This document shows positions 7,191 to 18,479 of a DNA stretch of 64,000 bases, piece by piece. Source of the DNA: Microbacterium sp. 1.5R (GTDB lineage: Bacteria; Actinomycetota; Actinomycetes; Actinomycetales; Microbacteriaceae); assembly GCF_007667425.1 (NCBI RefSeq), contig NZ_VDRC01000001.1:186001-250000 (forward strand), in the 5' to 3' direction. The notes beneath the pieces are model-generated. The model was not told the DNA's origin and did not search any database. It saw only the letters and a list, made by a program, of their open reading frames with translations. Made by a program: the position numbers and the translations under genes. Numbering within the stretch: position 1 is the stretch's first letter; the number at the start of each line of letters is the position of its first letter.

Positions 7191-9056
7191 TCACGACTCG
7201 GCGAACCGCTGCCGTTCGACATCGATGTCGCGCAGTCGCATACGCAGCGCTCGACCACCGTCCGAGTCGGCAGGCACCCGCTGGACCGCCCCCAGCAGCT
7301 CCTGCTTCTCGTGCTCGAGGGCGCGCATGATGAGGCGCCTGGCGAGGTCGGTCGCCGAGGCCACGGCTCCTGCCTCGTCACGAGCGGGGAACGGCGTCAT
7401 CAGCAGCTCGCCGGCCAGCGAGCGGTACGGTTCCCGCACCGCGTTGACTGCTTCGGTGACCCACCCCGCGCGCGTGCGGTCGGGAGCGGATGCCACGGCC
7501 TCGCGCACCGCGTCGAGGCCCGCCGTGCGGAAAGGACCGGCCAGGGCGCGCGCGAGCAGTGCTTGGTCGAGCTGATGGCCGTACTGCAGGACTCCCATGA
7601 GCGCATCCCGTTCGACCGCGACATCGGCGGTGCGCGGCAGGCTCGCAAGGGTCACCGGGGCGAAGCTCTGGCCGCTCCCGTCGGAACTGGGAGCCTCGTC
7701 GCGCCGCTGCGGTTCCTGGCGGGCAGAGGACGAGCCGTGGCGGGCGACGCGCTCGACCTCGTTGCGCACCTCGGTCGGATCCATACCCAGTCGCCTCGCC
7801 AGCACGCGCTCGTATCCGGGGCGCAGCAGCTGGTCCCTGATCTCGGCCACGATGGGCGCCGCCGCGCGCAGGGCCCCGACTCGTCCTTCGACGGTGGAGA
7901 GGTCGAATCCGCCGAGCTTGCGATCGATGGCGAACTCGAACATCGGCTGCTTCGAGTCCATGAGCGACCGCACGGCCGCGTCGCCGCGCTGCAGGCGCAG
8001 GTCGCAAGGGTCGAGCCCGTCCGGCGCGACCGCCACGAACGTCTGCGCGTTGAAGCGGTCGTCTTCGGTGAAGGCGCGGAGCGCGGCCTTCTGCCCCGCT
8101 TCGTCGCCGTCGAACGTGAACACGACCTCGCCGGAGGCGTTGTCGTCGCCCATCACCCGCCGCAGCACCTTGATGTGGTCGGTGCCGAAGGCAGTGCCGC
8201 AGGTGGCGATGGCGGTGGTGAGCCCCGCGAGGTGGCAGGCCATGACGTCGGTGTAGCCCTCGACGACCACCACGCGACGTGGGTCGCCGCGAGAGATGTC
8301 GCGCTTGGCGAGGTCGAGCCCGTAGAGCACCTGCGCCTTCTTATAAATCGGCGTCTCGGGGGTGTTGAGATACTTCGGGCCCTGGTCGTCGTCGAAGAGC
8401 TTGCGGGCGCCGAAGCCGATCGTCTGCCCCGACACGTCGCGGATCGGCCACACCAGACGGCCGCGGAACCGGTCGTACACGCCACGCTGCCCCTGTGACA
8501 CCAGGCCGGCGGTGAGGAGCTCCTCTCGCGTGAAGCCCTGAGCGGTCAGCGCCTTGAGCATCCCGTCCCAGCCCCGCGGAGCGAAACCCACGCCGAAGTG
8601 CGCTGCCGCTCCCGCGTCGAACCCCCGCTCGCCGAGGAAGCGGCGACCGGCCTCGGCATCCGCCGTGAGCAGCTGCGAACGGAAGAACTCCGCCGCCGCC
8701 GAGTTCGCTGCGTAGAGGCGGGTGCGGCCGCTCGTCTCGGGGGCCGCTCCCCCGTCTTCATAGTGCAGCGTGTAGCCGATGCGGCCGGCGAGACGCTCGA
8801 CCGCCTCGGTGAAGCTCACATGATCCATCTCGCGGAGGAACGAGTACACGTCGCCCGACTCGCCGCAGCCGAAGCAGTGGTAGTAGCCGACCTGCGGTCG
8901 CACGTGGAAGCTGGGGCTCTTCTCGTCGTGGAACGGGCAGAGTCCCTTGAGCGAGCCCACCCCGGCGGACTTGAGGGCGACACGCTCACCGACGATGTCG
9001 GCGATGTTGGTTCGGGCCTTGACCTCGTCGACGTCGGCCTGACGGATGCGGGGCAT
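7191..9056 (-). CDS. dnaG: DNA primase
   Basis: Synthesises RNA primers at the replication fork. It is 621 residues long. The N-terminal CHC2 zinc finger shows CPFHDEKSPSF and YHCFGCGESGD (residues 40-65). The Toprim core contains VVVVEGYTDVMA and TFDGDEAGQKAA, with the acidic metal-binding residues. The helical DnaB-binding region follows. ATG 9056 overlaps the dgt stop (TGATG), so the pair is translationally coupled; the longer open frame upstream of this ATG is an antisense shadow of dgt. The dusB-dgt-dnaG order is common in actinobacteria. Confidence 0.96.
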   Translation of the reverse strand: MPRIRQADVDEVKARTNIADIVGERVALKSAGVGSLKGLCPFHDEKSPSFHVRPQVGYYHCFGCGESGDVYSFLREMDHVSFTEAVERLAGRIGYTLHYEDGGAAPETSGRTRLYAANSAAAEFFRSQLLTADAEAGRRFLGERGFDAGAAAHFGVGFAPRGWDGMLKALTAQGFTREELLTAGLVSQGQRGVYDRFRGRLVWPIRDVSGQTIGFGARKLFDDDQGPKYLNTPETPIYKKAQVLYGLDLAKRDISRGDPRRVVVVEGYTDVMACHLAGLTTAIATCGTAFGTDHIKVLRRVMGDDNASGEVVFTFDGDEAGQKAALRAFTEDDRFNAQTFVAVAPDGLDPCDLRLQRGDAAVRSLMDSKQPMFEFAIDRKLGGFDLSTVEGRVGALRAAAPIVAEIRDQLLRPGYERVLARRLGMDPTEVRNEVERVARHGSSSARQEPQRRDEAPSSDGSGQSFAPVTLASLPRTADVAVERDALMGVLQYGHQLDQALLARALAGPFRTAGLDAVREAVASAPDRTRAGWVTEAVNAVREPYRSLAGELLMTPFPARDEAGAVASATDLARRLIMRALEHEKQELLGAVQRVPADSDGGRALRMRLRDIDVERQRFAES

Positions 9057-10441
9057 CAGCGCACCCCGTCGATCACCGCCGCGGGCGGAGTGTGCATCCG
9101 CCCGCCGGGCCGCGCATGGCGGGGGGTCCAGATCCCGACCTCGGCAGGGTCGATCTCGCCGACGAGTCGGTTGTGCCAGTCGATGGCGCTCTGGTCGGTG
9201 AGACTCGCGATCTGGTCGACGACGACCCGCGCGCGCTCTGCGTCGCTGTCGGCGGCCACGAAGTCGGCCGAGAACGCCGGTTCCAGCACGTCTGCGCCCG
9301 CCGACCACAGCGCGTCGGTCGACCACAGGGCGTCGGCCAGGCGCTTCAGGACGCGTCGTTGCTCCTTGTAGACGCCCTTCCGCGCCTCGATCGTGACGAT
9401 GGCCTGCCCCATGATGCCCTTGAGCACCGCGATCTCGGCCTCGACGACGCGCGGCACCACGACGTGGGCGTTGTACCGCACGAGCACCGGGCCCGCGTAC
9501 GCGTCACGCGTCGCCGAGACCGCTGCCCTGGCGAAGCGGCCGATGAGGTCGCTGGTGAGGTTCTTCAACCGCGCCAGATCGCGCCGCGAGCGGTCGAAAG
9601 TGGCCAGCCACATCGACTGCGATGAGAGCCGGTACAGCGCGTCGGCGAGTTCGTCGCGGGTGAAGTCGTAGCCGACCCACTGCTGGATGCGGTCGATCAG
9701 CGCATCGTGCGCCCGGGGATCGGAGAGCTGCGCCACGTCGACATAGCCGTTCACGATCGCGTCCTCGAAGTCGTGCACGGAGTAGCCGATGTCGTCGGAG
9801 AGGTCCATGATCTCCGCCTCGATGCAGCGCAGGCGACCGGTGGCCCCCTGGCGCATCCACCGGAACACGGCCTCGTCCTCCGGGTACACACCGAACTTCA
9901 GACGACCGCCGGGGTCGGGCACGGGGCTGTCGACCGTCCACGGGTACTTGCACGTGGCGTCCAAGCTCGCGCGGGTGAGGTTCAGGCCGACCGACTGTCC
10001 GTCGTCGTCGATCGCCTTCGCCTCGAGGCGGGTCAGGATGCGCAGCGACTGCGCGTTGCCCTCGAACCCGCCGATGGGCTCAGCCCATTCGTTGAGCGCC
10101 CGCTCGCCGTTGTGCCCGAACGGAGGGTGTCCGAGGTCGTGACTCAGGCAGGCCGTATCGACCACGTCTGCCGAGACGCCGAGAGCCGAGGCGAGCTCAC
10201 GCCCGACCTGCGCGACCTCGAGCGAATGTGTGAGTCGGTTGCGGGCGAAGTCGGCCGTGCTCGCGGGACTCAGCACCTGTGTTTTGGCGGCGAGCCGCCG
10301 CAGGGCGGCGGAGTGCAGCACGCGGGCCCGATCGCGTGCGAAGTCGTCACGGGACGAGCGGTGGGTCTCGGCGAAGAAGCGCTCGGCGTCTTGCGGGTCG
10401 TATCCGTCCGTCCGCGACGGAGCGGACGCCTCAGCCGCCAC
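9056..10441 (-). CDS. dgt: deoxyguanosinetriphosphate triphosphohydrolase-like HD-domain protein
   Basis: Predicted to hydrolyse dGTP or other dNTPs to the nucleoside and triphosphate, affecting dNTP pools. It is 461 residues long. The HD metal-binding site is visible: RNRLTHSLEVAQ (first His), CLSHDLGHPPFGHNGE (central HD near residue 104) and MDLSDDIGYSVHD (later Asp). The start at 10441 overlaps the end of dusB by 11 bases and its stop overlaps the start of dnaG, giving a tightly packed three-gene operon. Substrate specificity is inferred from the family only. Confidence 0.92.
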   Translation of the reverse strand: MAAEASAPSRTDGYDPQDAERFFAETHRSSRDDFARDRARVLHSAALRRLAAKTQVLSPASTADFARNRLTHSLEVAQVGRELASALGVSADVVDTACLSHDLGHPPFGHNGERALNEWAEPIGGFEGNAQSLRILTRLEAKAIDDDGQSVGLNLTRASLDATCKYPWTVDSPVPDPGGRLKFGVYPEDEAVFRWMRQGATGRLRCIEAEIMDLSDDIGYSVHDFEDAIVNGYVDVAQLSDPRAHDALIDRIQQWVGYDFTRDELADALYRLSSQSMWLATFDRSRRDLARLKNLTSDLIGRFARAAVSATRDAYAGPVLVRYNAHVVVPRVVEAEIAVLKGIMGQAIVTIEARKGVYKEQRRVLKRLADALWSTDALWSAGADVLEPAFSADFVAADSDAERARVVVDQIASLTDQSAIDWHNRLVGEIDPAEVGIWTPRHARPGGRMHTPPAAVIDGVR

Positions 10442-11585
10442 TGTTCTCGATCTCCGCGCCTCGCATCATCTCGGAGGCCGTCGCCGCGAGCTCGCGCGAC
10501 TCGAGCCACTTGTCCGGCAGCGCCGGCCGCTTGGGTCGACCTGATCGGCCGCGCTGCCCCTCGGCATCCGCACCGGGGTAGGGCGCCGAGTGGTCGAGCT
10601 GCCCGAGCAGGTCGTCGATCTCCTGGAGGCTGGATGCCGTGGCGAGCCCGGTGCGGATGTCGCCGCCGACCGGGTAGCCCTTGAAGTACCAGGCGACGTG
10701 CTTGCGGACGTCGCGGCATCCGCGGTCCTCGTCCTCGAAGAACTCCACGAGCAGTTCGGCGTGGCGCCTGAACGCATCGGCGACGAAGCCGAGGTTCGCG
10801 TCGACCGTCTTGCCCTTGCCGCCGAATGCGTTGGCGAGCTCGCCGAACAGCCAGGGGCGGCCGAGGCATCCGCGACCGACGACGACGCCGTCGCAGTCGG
10901 TCTGCGCCATCATGCGCACGGCGTCATCCGCTGACCAGATGTCGCCGTTGCCGAGCACCGGGATGCTCGTCACGGCCTGCTTGAGCTCGCCGATGGCATT
11001 CCAGTCGGCGAAGCCCGAGTAGAACTCGCTCGCGGTGCGGGCGTGCAGAGCGACGGCGGCCGCTCCGGCATCCTCCGCGGCGCGTCCGGCGTCGAGGAAC
11101 GTGAGGTGATCGGGATCGATGCCCTTGCGCATCTTGACCGTGAGGGGGATGTCGCCGGCGGCCTTGACGGCCTGCGTGACGATGTCGGCGAAGAGCGACG
11201 ACTTCCACGGCAGCGCAGCCCCGCCGCCCTTGCGCGTGACCTTCGGCACCGGGCAGCCGAAGTTGAGGTCGATGTGGTCGGCGTGGTCCTCCGCGACGAT
11301 GATGCGCACAGCGTCGGCGATCGTCTTCGGGTCGACGCCGTAGAGCTGGATCGAGCGCGGCGTCTCCGACTCGTGGTGGCGGATCAGGCGCATCGTCGTC
11401 TCATTGCGTTCGACGAGCGCACGCGACGTGATCATCTCGCTCACATACAGCCCGGCGCCGTATTCGCGGCACAGTCGGCGGAACGCCGTGTTCGTGATCC
11501 CCGCCATCGGCGCGAGCACGACGGGCACGTCGAGGGCGATCGGGCCGATGCGGAGCGTGGGAACGGGGGCGGTTGCGACAGTCAT
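10431..11585 (-). CDS. dusB: tRNA-dihydrouridine synthase, DusB type
   Basis: FMN-dependent reductase that forms dihydrouridine in tRNA. It is 384 residues long, a TIM barrel: VVLAPMAGITNTAFRRLC at the N-terminus (FMN site), DLNFGCPVPKVTRKGGG with the catalytic Cys, then VKMRKG and NGDIWSADDA. ATG 11585 is chosen because GGAGAGGTC precedes it and the N-terminus fits; the open frame runs 42 bases further upstream. It is the first gene of the dusB-dgt-dnaG operon and is divergent from the peroxidase gene. Confidence 0.94.
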   Translation of the reverse strand: MTVATAPVPTLRIGPIALDVPVVLAPMAGITNTAFRRLCREYGAGLYVSEMITSRALVERNETTMRLIRHHESETPRSIQLYGVDPKTIADAVRIIVAEDHADHIDLNFGCPVPKVTRKGGGAALPWKSSLFADIVTQAVKAAGDIPLTVKMRKGIDPDHLTFLDAGRAAEDAGAAAVALHARTASEFYSGFADWNAIGELKQAVTSIPVLGNGDIWSADDAVRMMAQTDCDGVVVGRGCLGRPWLFGELANAFGGKGKTVDANLGFVADAFRRHAELLVEFFEDEDRGCRDVRKHVAWYFKGYPVGGDIRTGLATASSLQEIDDLLGQLDHSAPYPGADAEGQRGRSGRPKRPALPDKWLESRELAATASEMMRGAEIENSGG

Positions 11586-11644
11586 GACCTCTCCATTCTC
11601 CCAGACACGGGGCCGGGCGCGGCGCATCGACCTAAGCTGTGAGC

Positions 11645-12136
11645 ATGAGCGATTCCGCAGTCCGTTCCATCCCCTTCCGCGACGCCGACGGCACCGAGAA
11701 GACCCTCGAAGATCTGGGCGATGTGGTGCTCGTCGTCAACGTCGCATCCAAGTGCGGGCTCACCCCGCAGTACGAGCAGCTGGAGGAGCTGCAGCGCCTC
11801 TACGGCGACCGCGGTTTCAGCGTGGTCGGCTTCCCCTGCAACCAGTTCTTCGGCCAGGAGCCTGGGTCGATGGAGCAGATCCTCGACTTCTGCTCCACCA
11901 CCTACGGCGTGACCTTCCCGATCAACGACAAGGTGAAGGTCAACGGAAGGAACGCCGCCGACCTCTACAAGGCGCTGAAGCAGACGGAGGATGCCGGCGG
12001 CAAGGCCGGCCGCGTCGAGTGGAACTTCGAGAAGTTCCTCGTCCTCCCCGACGGCGAGGTCATCCGCTTCCGTCCGAAGCAGAAGCCGGACGACCCCGCG
12101 ATCGTCGGTGCGATCGAGGCCGCACTGACCCGCTAG
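11645..12136 (+). CDS. glutathione-peroxidase-family thiol peroxidase
   Basis: Probably reduces hydroperoxides using a thiol donor such as thioredoxin or mycothiol, since actinobacteria lack glutathione. It is 163 residues long: NVASKCGLTPQY with peroxidatic Cys37 (Cys rather than selenocysteine), GFPCNQFFGQEPG, and WNFEKFLV with the conserved Trp-Asn. ATG 11645 is preferred over GTG 11639 because TAAGCT (11633-11638) lies exactly six bases before it, indicating a leaderless transcript. Its TAG stop shares a CTAG tetranucleotide with the stop of the convergent DsbA gene. Confidence 0.9.
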   Translation: MSDSAVRSIPFRDADGTEKTLEDLGDVVLVVNVASKCGLTPQYEQLEELQRLYGDRGFSVVGFPCNQFFGQEPGSMEQILDFCSTTYGVTFPINDKVKVNGRNAADLYKALKQTEDAGGKAGRVEWNFEKFLVLPDGEVIRFRPKQKPDDPAIVGAIEAALTR

Positions 12137-12825
12137 GCGGTCGCCTCCTCGGGCGCGGCCTCGGTCTCGCCGCGCTGGGACCACAGGTCGCGCAGCACGT
12201 TCTCGAAGGCGGCGGGCGGCTGGGCGCCGCTGATGCCGTACTGGCCGTCGATCACGAAGAACGGGACGCCCTGGATGCCGTAGGCCTGAGCCTGCGCCTG
12301 GTCCTGACGGACGTCGTCCAGGTGTCGGGAACTCTCCAGCGCCTCGCGCACCTGATCGGCATCGAGGCCGACCTCGACCGCGAGCTCGACGAGGTCATCG
12401 ACGCGACCGACATGCTTGCCCTCGGTGAAGTAGGCGGACATCAGCCGCTCCTCCATCTCGTGTTGCAGGTCGTTCGCCTTCGCGAAGTGCAGCAGCTCGT
12501 GCGCCTTGACGGTGTTGGTGTGCTGCAGCAGGTCGAAGCGGTACTGCAGACCTGCGTTCTCCGCGACACCGGTGACGTGCGAGAGCATCTGCTCGACCTG
12601 CTCGCGCGGCATGCCTTTGTGTCCGGAGAGGAAGTCGATCTCATCGCCGTCGAAATCGACGGGGGTGTCGGGTGAGAGCTCGAACGAGTGGAACGTGATG
12701 TTCACCTGGGGCGCGTCGTCATCGCCGGCTACGGCTTCGAGGCCCTTCTCGAGGTTGCGCTTGCCGATGTAGCACCAGGGGCAGGCGATGTCGGACCAGA
12801 TGTCGATGGAGATGGCGTCAGTCAC
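12133..12825 (-). CDS. DsbA-family (FrnE-like) oxidoreductase
   Basis: A thioredoxin-fold protein of 230 residues with CPWC at residues 15-18 and no signal peptide, so it is a cytosolic disulfide reductase or isomerase of the FrnE/2-hydroxychromene-isomerase-like group. A helical insertion (GHKGMPREQVEQML onward) and the cis-Pro segment GVPFFVID support this. GTG 12825 is chosen because the protein then starts right before the first beta strand; the upstream continuation of the frame has no family resemblance. A TTGGAT hexamer six bases before the GTG could be its -10 box. The biological substrate is unknown. Confidence 0.85.
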   Translation of the reverse strand: MTDAISIDIWSDIACPWCYIGKRNLEKGLEAVAGDDDAPQVNITFHSFELSPDTPVDFDGDEIDFLSGHKGMPREQVEQMLSHVTGVAENAGLQYRFDLLQHTNTVKAHELLHFAKANDLQHEMEERLMSAYFTEGKHVGRVDDLVELAVEVGLDADQVREALESSRHLDDVRQDQAQAQAYGIQGVPFFVIDGQYGISGAQPPAAFENVLRDLWSQRGETEAAPEEATA

Positions 12826-12879
12826 ACTGTCATCCAACCCCACCCGTCCCCCGGCTATTCCGGTCGGTAGGATTCTCGA

Positions 12880-13491
12880 ATGCTCTCCGCCGACGATCCG
12901 CTCCCCGGACCGCCGCGCCGCGTGCTGGTCGCGGGTGTCACCGGGTCGGGCAAGACCACTCTCGCCCGGCGCGTCGCCGCGCTCTGGAATCTCCGCCACA
13001 CCGAGATCGACGGCCTGTTCCACGGCAAGAACTGGACCCCGCGTCCCACCTTCCTCGACGACGTCCGCGCCTTCGCCGTCGAGAACCGCTGGGTCACCGA
13101 ATGGCAGTACACGAGCCAGGGCACCGACGCGATCCTCGCACCGCGGGCCGACCTCGTGATCTGGCTGGACTACCCGTTCCGCGTGGTGCGGTCACGGCTG
13201 CTGCGCCGCACGGTCAGCCGCAGCATCCTCCGCACGAAGATGTGGAACGGCAATGTGGAGAAGCCGCTCTGGCGCATGTTCCGCGTGGATCCCGAAGACA
13301 ACATCGTCGCCTGGCAGACGAAGACGCTGCACAAGTGGACCGAGCGGATGCCGGAGGCCGAGATCGAGTTCCCGCACCTGACCATCGTGCGCATGCACCA
13401 TCCGCGCGAGACGGAGCGGTGGCTGCGGACTCAGGCCGAGGCGTCCGGCGTGTCGACCGCACCGCCGAAGCGTCGGTCGCGCGACAGGTAG
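12880..13491 (+). CDS. P-loop kinase-like protein (adenylate-kinase/FlaR topology-modulation type)
   Basis: A 203-residue NTP-binding protein: Walker [10 protein letters not shown] at residues 19-27, [11 protein letters not shown], and [20 protein letters not shown], which resembles the lid and core region of the small FlaR/topology-modulation and shikimate-kinase-like proteins. Its substrate is not known. The start is leaderless-type: TAGGAT (12868-12873), six bases, then ATG. The 3' end overlaps the 3' end of uppS on the other strand by 61 bases. Confidence 0.75.
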   Translation: MLSADDPLPGPPRRVLVAGVTGSGKTTLARRVAALWNLRHTEIDGLFHGKNWTPRPTFLDDVRAFAVENRWVTEWQYTSQGTDAILAPRADLVIWLDYPFRVVRSRLLRRTVSRSILRTKMWNGNVEKPLWRMFRVDPEDNIVAWQTKTLHKWTERMPEAEIEFPHLTIVRMHHPRETERWLRTQAEASGVSTAPPKRRSRDR

Positions 13492-14234
13492 ATGCCGATC
13501 GCGCGCCACAGCTCCTCGCGGGAGAAATCAGGCCAGAGCGTGTCGAGGAACACCATCTCGGCGTATGCGGACTCCCACAGCAGGAAGTTGGACGTGCGCT
13601 GCTCGCCCGAGCTGCGGACGAACAGGTCCACGTCAGGCATGTCCGGCACGTAGAGATGGCGGCGGATCATCTTCTCGCTGATCGCGTTCGGCTTGACGCG
13701 ACCGGCCGCCACGTCCGCGGCGATCGAGCGCATCGCGTCGACGAGCTCCACGCGGCCGCCGTAGTTCACGCACATCGTGAGCGTCAGCCCCGTGTTCGTC
13801 TTCGTGAGCTCCTCTGCGCGCTGCAGCTCCGTGATCACACTGCCCCAGAGGCGCGGCTTGCGGCCGGCCCAGCGGATGCGGACGTTCCACTCGTTGAGCT
13901 GATCGCGTCGACGGTGCAGCACGTCGCGGTTGTACCCCATGAGGAAGCGAACCTCCTCGGGCGACCGTGCCCAGTTCTCGGTCGAGAAGGCGTACACGGA
14001 GAGGTGCTTCACACCTGCCTGGATGGCGCCGGCGACGACGTCGAGCAGTACCTCCTCGCCCGCCTTGTGCCCCTCGATGCGGTTGAGACCGCGGCGGTTC
14101 GCCCAGCGGCCGTTGCCGTCCATGACGATCGCGACGTGCTCGGGCACCGCGCGGAACTGCGGCGGATAGAGCCCCGTCCAGTCGAGGGGGCGGTACGCCA
14201 CGGCATCCTTGTGCGTGTAGGGCTTCGGGCTCAC
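13431..14234 (-). CDS. uppS: isoprenyl transferase (undecaprenyl/decaprenyl diphosphate synthase type)
   Basis: Cis-prenyltransferase that makes the long-chain polyprenyl diphosphate used as carrier lipid for the cell wall. It is 267 residues long: [17 protein letters not shown] with catalytic Asp39, [21 protein letters not shown], and [27 protein letters not shown] 14234 overlaps the recO stop (TGA 14233-14231), so it is translationally coupled to recO. The recO-uppS pair is typical of actinobacteria. Product chain length cannot be read from sequence. Confidence 0.95.
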   Translation of the reverse strand: MSPKPYTHKDAVAYRPLDWTGLYPPQFRAVPEHVAIVMDGNGRWANRRGLNRIEGHKAGEEVLLDVVAGAIQAGVKHLSVYAFSTENWARSPEEVRFLMGYNRDVLHRRRDQLNEWNVRIRWAGRKPRLWGSVITELQRAEELTKTNTGLTLTMCVNYGGRVELVDAMRSIAADVAAGRVKPNAISEKMIRRHLYVPDMPDVDLFVRSSGEQRTSNFLLWESAYAEMVFLDTLWPDFSREELWRAIGIYLSRDRRFGGAVDTPDASA

Positions 14235-14974
14235 CTGGCTCCTTCTCGGGAATCGTCGATCACGTGGGCGAGCGAGCGGATGCCGCGCTCGAGGTGCCAC
14301 TGCGCATAGGCGGCGATGAGTCCGGAGGCCGCTGACGTCTCCTGCGCGGATGCCGCGTCGATGACGTCCCACTCACCCGCCATGAGCGACCGAAGCAGTG
14401 CCAGCGTGCTCTCCGCGACGCGAGGGCTTCCCGCAGGCGCGTCGTTGCGGCACACCACGCCACCGAGCTGGCCGACGAACGTGGTGTGCGGACCGGGCAT
14501 GCCGCACCGGGCGCAGTCGGTCAGTGACGGCGCCCACCCCGAGAGCGCCATGACGCGCAGCAGATACGAATCGAGGATGCTGCGCGGAGAGTGCTCTCCG
14601 CGGGAGAGGGCCCGCAGCCCGCCGACCAGCAGCAGATACTGCTCCGGAGTCGCCTCGGAGTCGCTGAGACGATCAGCCGTCTCGACCATGGCGTTCGCCG
14701 ACGTGAACCGGTCGTAGTGGGCGGCGATGTCCGCGCCGTACGCACCAAGCGACTCGGCCTGCTGCACGATGTCGAGCGAGCGGCCCTGATAGAGCTGCAC
14801 GTCGGCGACCATGAAGGGCTCGAGGCGCGAACCGAACTTCGACGACGTGCGCCGCACGCCCTTGGCCACCGCACGTATCTTGCCGTGACGCCGCGACAGC
14901 ATGATGACGATGCGATCCGCCTCGCCCAGCTTGTGGGTGCGCAGGATCACCGCTTCGTCTCGATACGTGGGCAC
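14231..14974 (-). CDS. recO: DNA repair protein RecO
   Basis: Mediator in RecF-pathway recombination, loading RecA on SSB-coated DNA. It is 247 residues long: an N-terminal OB fold beginning [21 protein letters not shown], with [17 protein letters not shown], and a C-terminal helical and zinc region with DCARCGM and VVCRN. The GTG start at 14974 lies six bases after GATAAT on this strand (14981-14986), so it is probably leaderless. It is divergent from the TRIC-type gene. Confidence 0.93.
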   Translation of the reverse strand: MPTYRDEAVILRTHKLGEADRIVIMLSRRHGKIRAVAKGVRRTSSKFGSRLEPFMVADVQLYQGRSLDIVQQAESLGAYGADIAAHYDRFTSANAMVETADRLSDSEATPEQYLLLVGGLRALSRGEHSPRSILDSYLLRVMALSGWAPSLTDCARCGMPGPHTTFVGQLGGVVCRNDAPAGSPRVAESTLALLRSLMAGEWDVIDAASAQETSAASGLIAAYAQWHLERGIRSLAHVIDDSREGAR

Positions 14975-14980
14975 CCCTCG

Positions 14981-15002
14981 ATTATCCTCCGTGCGCGACA
15001 AT
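14981..15002. promoter_or_regulatory. divergent leaderless promoters for recO and the TRIC-type gene
   Basis: Minus strand: GATAAT (14986-14981) plus six bases plus the recO GTG. Plus strand: GACAAT (14997-15002) plus six bases plus GTG 15009. Each matches TATAAT at five and four positions respectively. The two -10 boxes are only ten bases apart, so the promoters overlap fully. Confidence 0.5.
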
Positions 15003-15008
15003 GGACGG

Positions 15009-15701
15009 GTGACCGAACCGCTCTTCATCATTCCGTTCTGGGCGGATCTGCTCGGTGTCGGGCTCGGCGGGGTGCAGGGCGCCCTCTTCGCCTCCGGATT
15101 CCAGGGGCAGCGGCGACTGGACTGGCTCGGCGTCGCGATCATCGGAATCATGATCGGCATGGGCGGGGGCCTCATCCGCGACATCCTGCTCGGACAGACC
15201 CCCGCGACCCTGCAGAACCAGTGGTACCTCGTCACAGCGACGGCCGCTGCGCTGTTCGGGATGCTGCTCGCCGGTCTGTTCACGCGTCTCAACAAGGTGA
15301 TCGTCGGACTGGACGCGGTCGTGATCGGGATGTTCGGCGCCTTCGGCACGAGCAAGGCCCTGGCGCTCGGCATCCCCGAGGTGCCGGCCGTCTTCATCGG
15401 CGTCTGCGCGGCGGTCGGAGGGAGCGTGCTGCGCGACATGCTCATGGGGCTGCCGACGGCGATCATGCACGTCGGCTCGCTCTATGCGGTCGCGGCCGGC
15501 GGTGGGTCGGCGTTCATCGTGATCGCGCACGCCCTCGGCATGTCGATCCCGCTCGCCGCCGTCATCGGCATCGCCGTCACCGCTGTGATCCGCGTACTCG
15601 CCGTCAGCTTCGACGTGTCGCTTCCCGAACAGCGCCGTCTGTACCGCCGCAAGGTGGCGGCCGAGACGGGCGTGATCCCGATCGTCAAGCCGGGCGACTG
15701 A
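15009..15701 (+). CDS. trimeric intracellular cation channel (TRIC/YadS, UPF0126) family protein
   Basis: A 230-residue membrane protein with seven hydrophobic segments. It shows the internally repeated glycine-rich motif of the family: [16 protein letters not shown] near residue 55 and [16 protein letters not shown] near 140. Prokaryotic TRIC proteins form homotrimeric cation channels; the role in bacteria is unclear. The GTG at 15009 follows GACAAT by six bases. The gene is convergent with leuA across a 34-bp hairpin. Confidence 0.85.
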   Translation: MTEPLFIIPFWADLLGVGLGGVQGALFASGFQGQRRLDWLGVAIIGIMIGMGGGLIRDILLGQTPATLQNQWYLVTATAAALFGMLLAGLFTRLNKVIVGLDAVVIGMFGAFGTSKALALGIPEVPAVFIGVCAAVGGSVLRDMLMGLPTAIMHVGSLYAVAAGGGSAFIVIAHALGMSIPLAAVIGIAVTAVIRVLAVSFDVSLPEQRRLYRRKVAAETGVIPIVKPGD

Positions 15702-15770
15702 GGTCCAGCGCCCACCGCGCCTCGCCCCACCGCTCGGCATCGCACTCGTCAATGCCCGTCGCCCCCGTCG

Positions 15771-15844
15771 ACGCCCCTGTTGCGCTACGAGGCCCCTGCT
15801 CAGTTGCGTGACTGGGCAGGGGCCTCGTAGCGCAGCGGGGGCGT
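15771..15844. repeat. very long stem-loop (34-bp arms) between convergent genes
   Basis: The left arm 15771-15804 and right arm 15811-15844 pair along all 34 positions with a six-base loop (TGCGTG). Thirty-one pairs are Watson-Crick and three are G-T when written as RNA. It lies between the TRIC-type gene and leuA, which converge, so it could end transcription from both sides, though there is no T tract. It is far longer than the other terminators in this window. It may be a copy of a dispersed repeat. Confidence 0.85.
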
Positions 15845-15893
15845 CAGCGTCTGACGAGTCGGCGCCGAGCGCAGGCGCTTTCTCGCGTCGGCG

Positions 15894-17719
<1,826 letters not shown>

Positions 17720-17736
<17 letters not shown>

Positions 17737-17767
17737 AGCTAAGAAGAAGCAGACCGCCGAAAGGCAT
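17720..17767 (-). CDS. leuA leader peptide (15 aa, four consecutive Leu codons)
   Basis: A short ORF encoding MPFGGLLLLSCRDES followed by TGA. It has four leucine codons in a row, three of them CTT, which is a rare codon in this high-GC genome. It precedes leuA, the classic sign of leucine-responsive attenuation. A TAGCAT hexamer (17779-17774) lies exactly six bases before its ATG, so the mRNA probably starts at the A of this ATG and the peptide is translated leaderless. It is too short for ordinary gene finders. Confidence 0.8.
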
Positions 17768-17773
17768 GCGGCC

Positions 17774-17779
17774 ATGCTA
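17774..17779 (-). promoter_or_regulatory. -10 box of the leuA leader transcript
   Basis: TAGCAT on the minus strand, six bases before the leader-peptide ATG. A weak -35 candidate TCGAAC lies about 17 bp further upstream (17797-17802). Confidence 0.5.
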
Positions 17780-17843
17780 GCAGGGCATCCCGGCGGGTTC
17801 GACCGAGTCTGAGACGATCGCCGGCCGCGCGACACTGTCGGGT

Positions 17844-18479
17844 ATGAGCATCTCGCGTCGTCGCCTGTCCGTCCTGAGCGGTGCTGTCGTGTGCCTGCTC
17901 TCTCTGTCGGCCTGCGCCGCAGGCCCTGGGGCCTCGCCCGCGCCGACGAGCACGGCATCCTCCATGGGCGACATCGTGGTGCCGCCGCCGCAGGGGCGCG
18001 TGCTCGGCGTCGGCACCGTCATCGAGGCCGGCGGCGACGCGCAGCTCTGCCTGGGCATCGTCATGGAGTCCTACCCGCCGCAGTGTGCCGGCGTTCCCGT
18101 CGACGGCTGGGGGTGGGCTGGTCTCGATGGCAGCGAGTCGAGCGGAGACACGACCTGGGGCGCGTATGCGGTCTACGGCACCTATGACGGTCAGCGGATC
18201 ACGGTCACCGACGCGCCGATCATGCTGGCGCTCTTCGATCCGGCTCCGCTCGACGACCCCACGGGCGGCGTCGACGGAACCTCAGACGATGCCGAGCTGA
18301 CGCGCATACAGGACGAGATGCTGGACGGCTGGGGTGATCGCATTCTCACGAGCAGCGTCGAACGCGGGTACGTGCGGGTGTTGACGGTCTGGGACGACGG
18401 CACACTGCAGGATGCGGTGGACGGCGCCTACGGGGAGCGTGTCGTGATCATCGACTCCGCGCTGCGGGAGATCGACTAG
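17844..18479 (+). CDS. hypothetical lipoprotein
   Basis: A 211-residue secreted lipoprotein: MSISRRR then a hydrophobic stretch and lipobox LSAC with Cys24, followed by a Pro/Ser/Thr linker. The mature part contains AQLCLGIVMESYPPQC and GWGWAGLDG, seen in uncharacterised actinobacterial proteins; no catalytic motif is recognised. It is divergent from the leuA leader transcript with about 65 bases between. Its TAG stop shares a CTAG with the stop of the convergent oxidoreductase gene. Function unknown. Confidence 0.7.
   Translation: MSISRRRLSVLSGAVVCLLSLSACAAGPGASPAPTSTASSMGDIVVPPPQGRVLGVGTVIEAGGDAQLCLGIVMESYPPQCAGVPVDGWGWAGLDGSESSGDTTWGAYAVYGTYDGQRITVTDAPIMLALFDPAPLDDPTGGVDGTSDDAELTRIQDEMLDGWGDRILTSSVERGYVRVLTVWDDGTLQDAVDGAYGERVVIIDSALREID

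Noticed and set aside
7191..9326. dnaG start at 9326
   Set aside because: The 90 extra codons are antisense to dgt and Arg-rich; ATG 9056 gives the normal DnaG N-terminus and overlaps the dgt stop.
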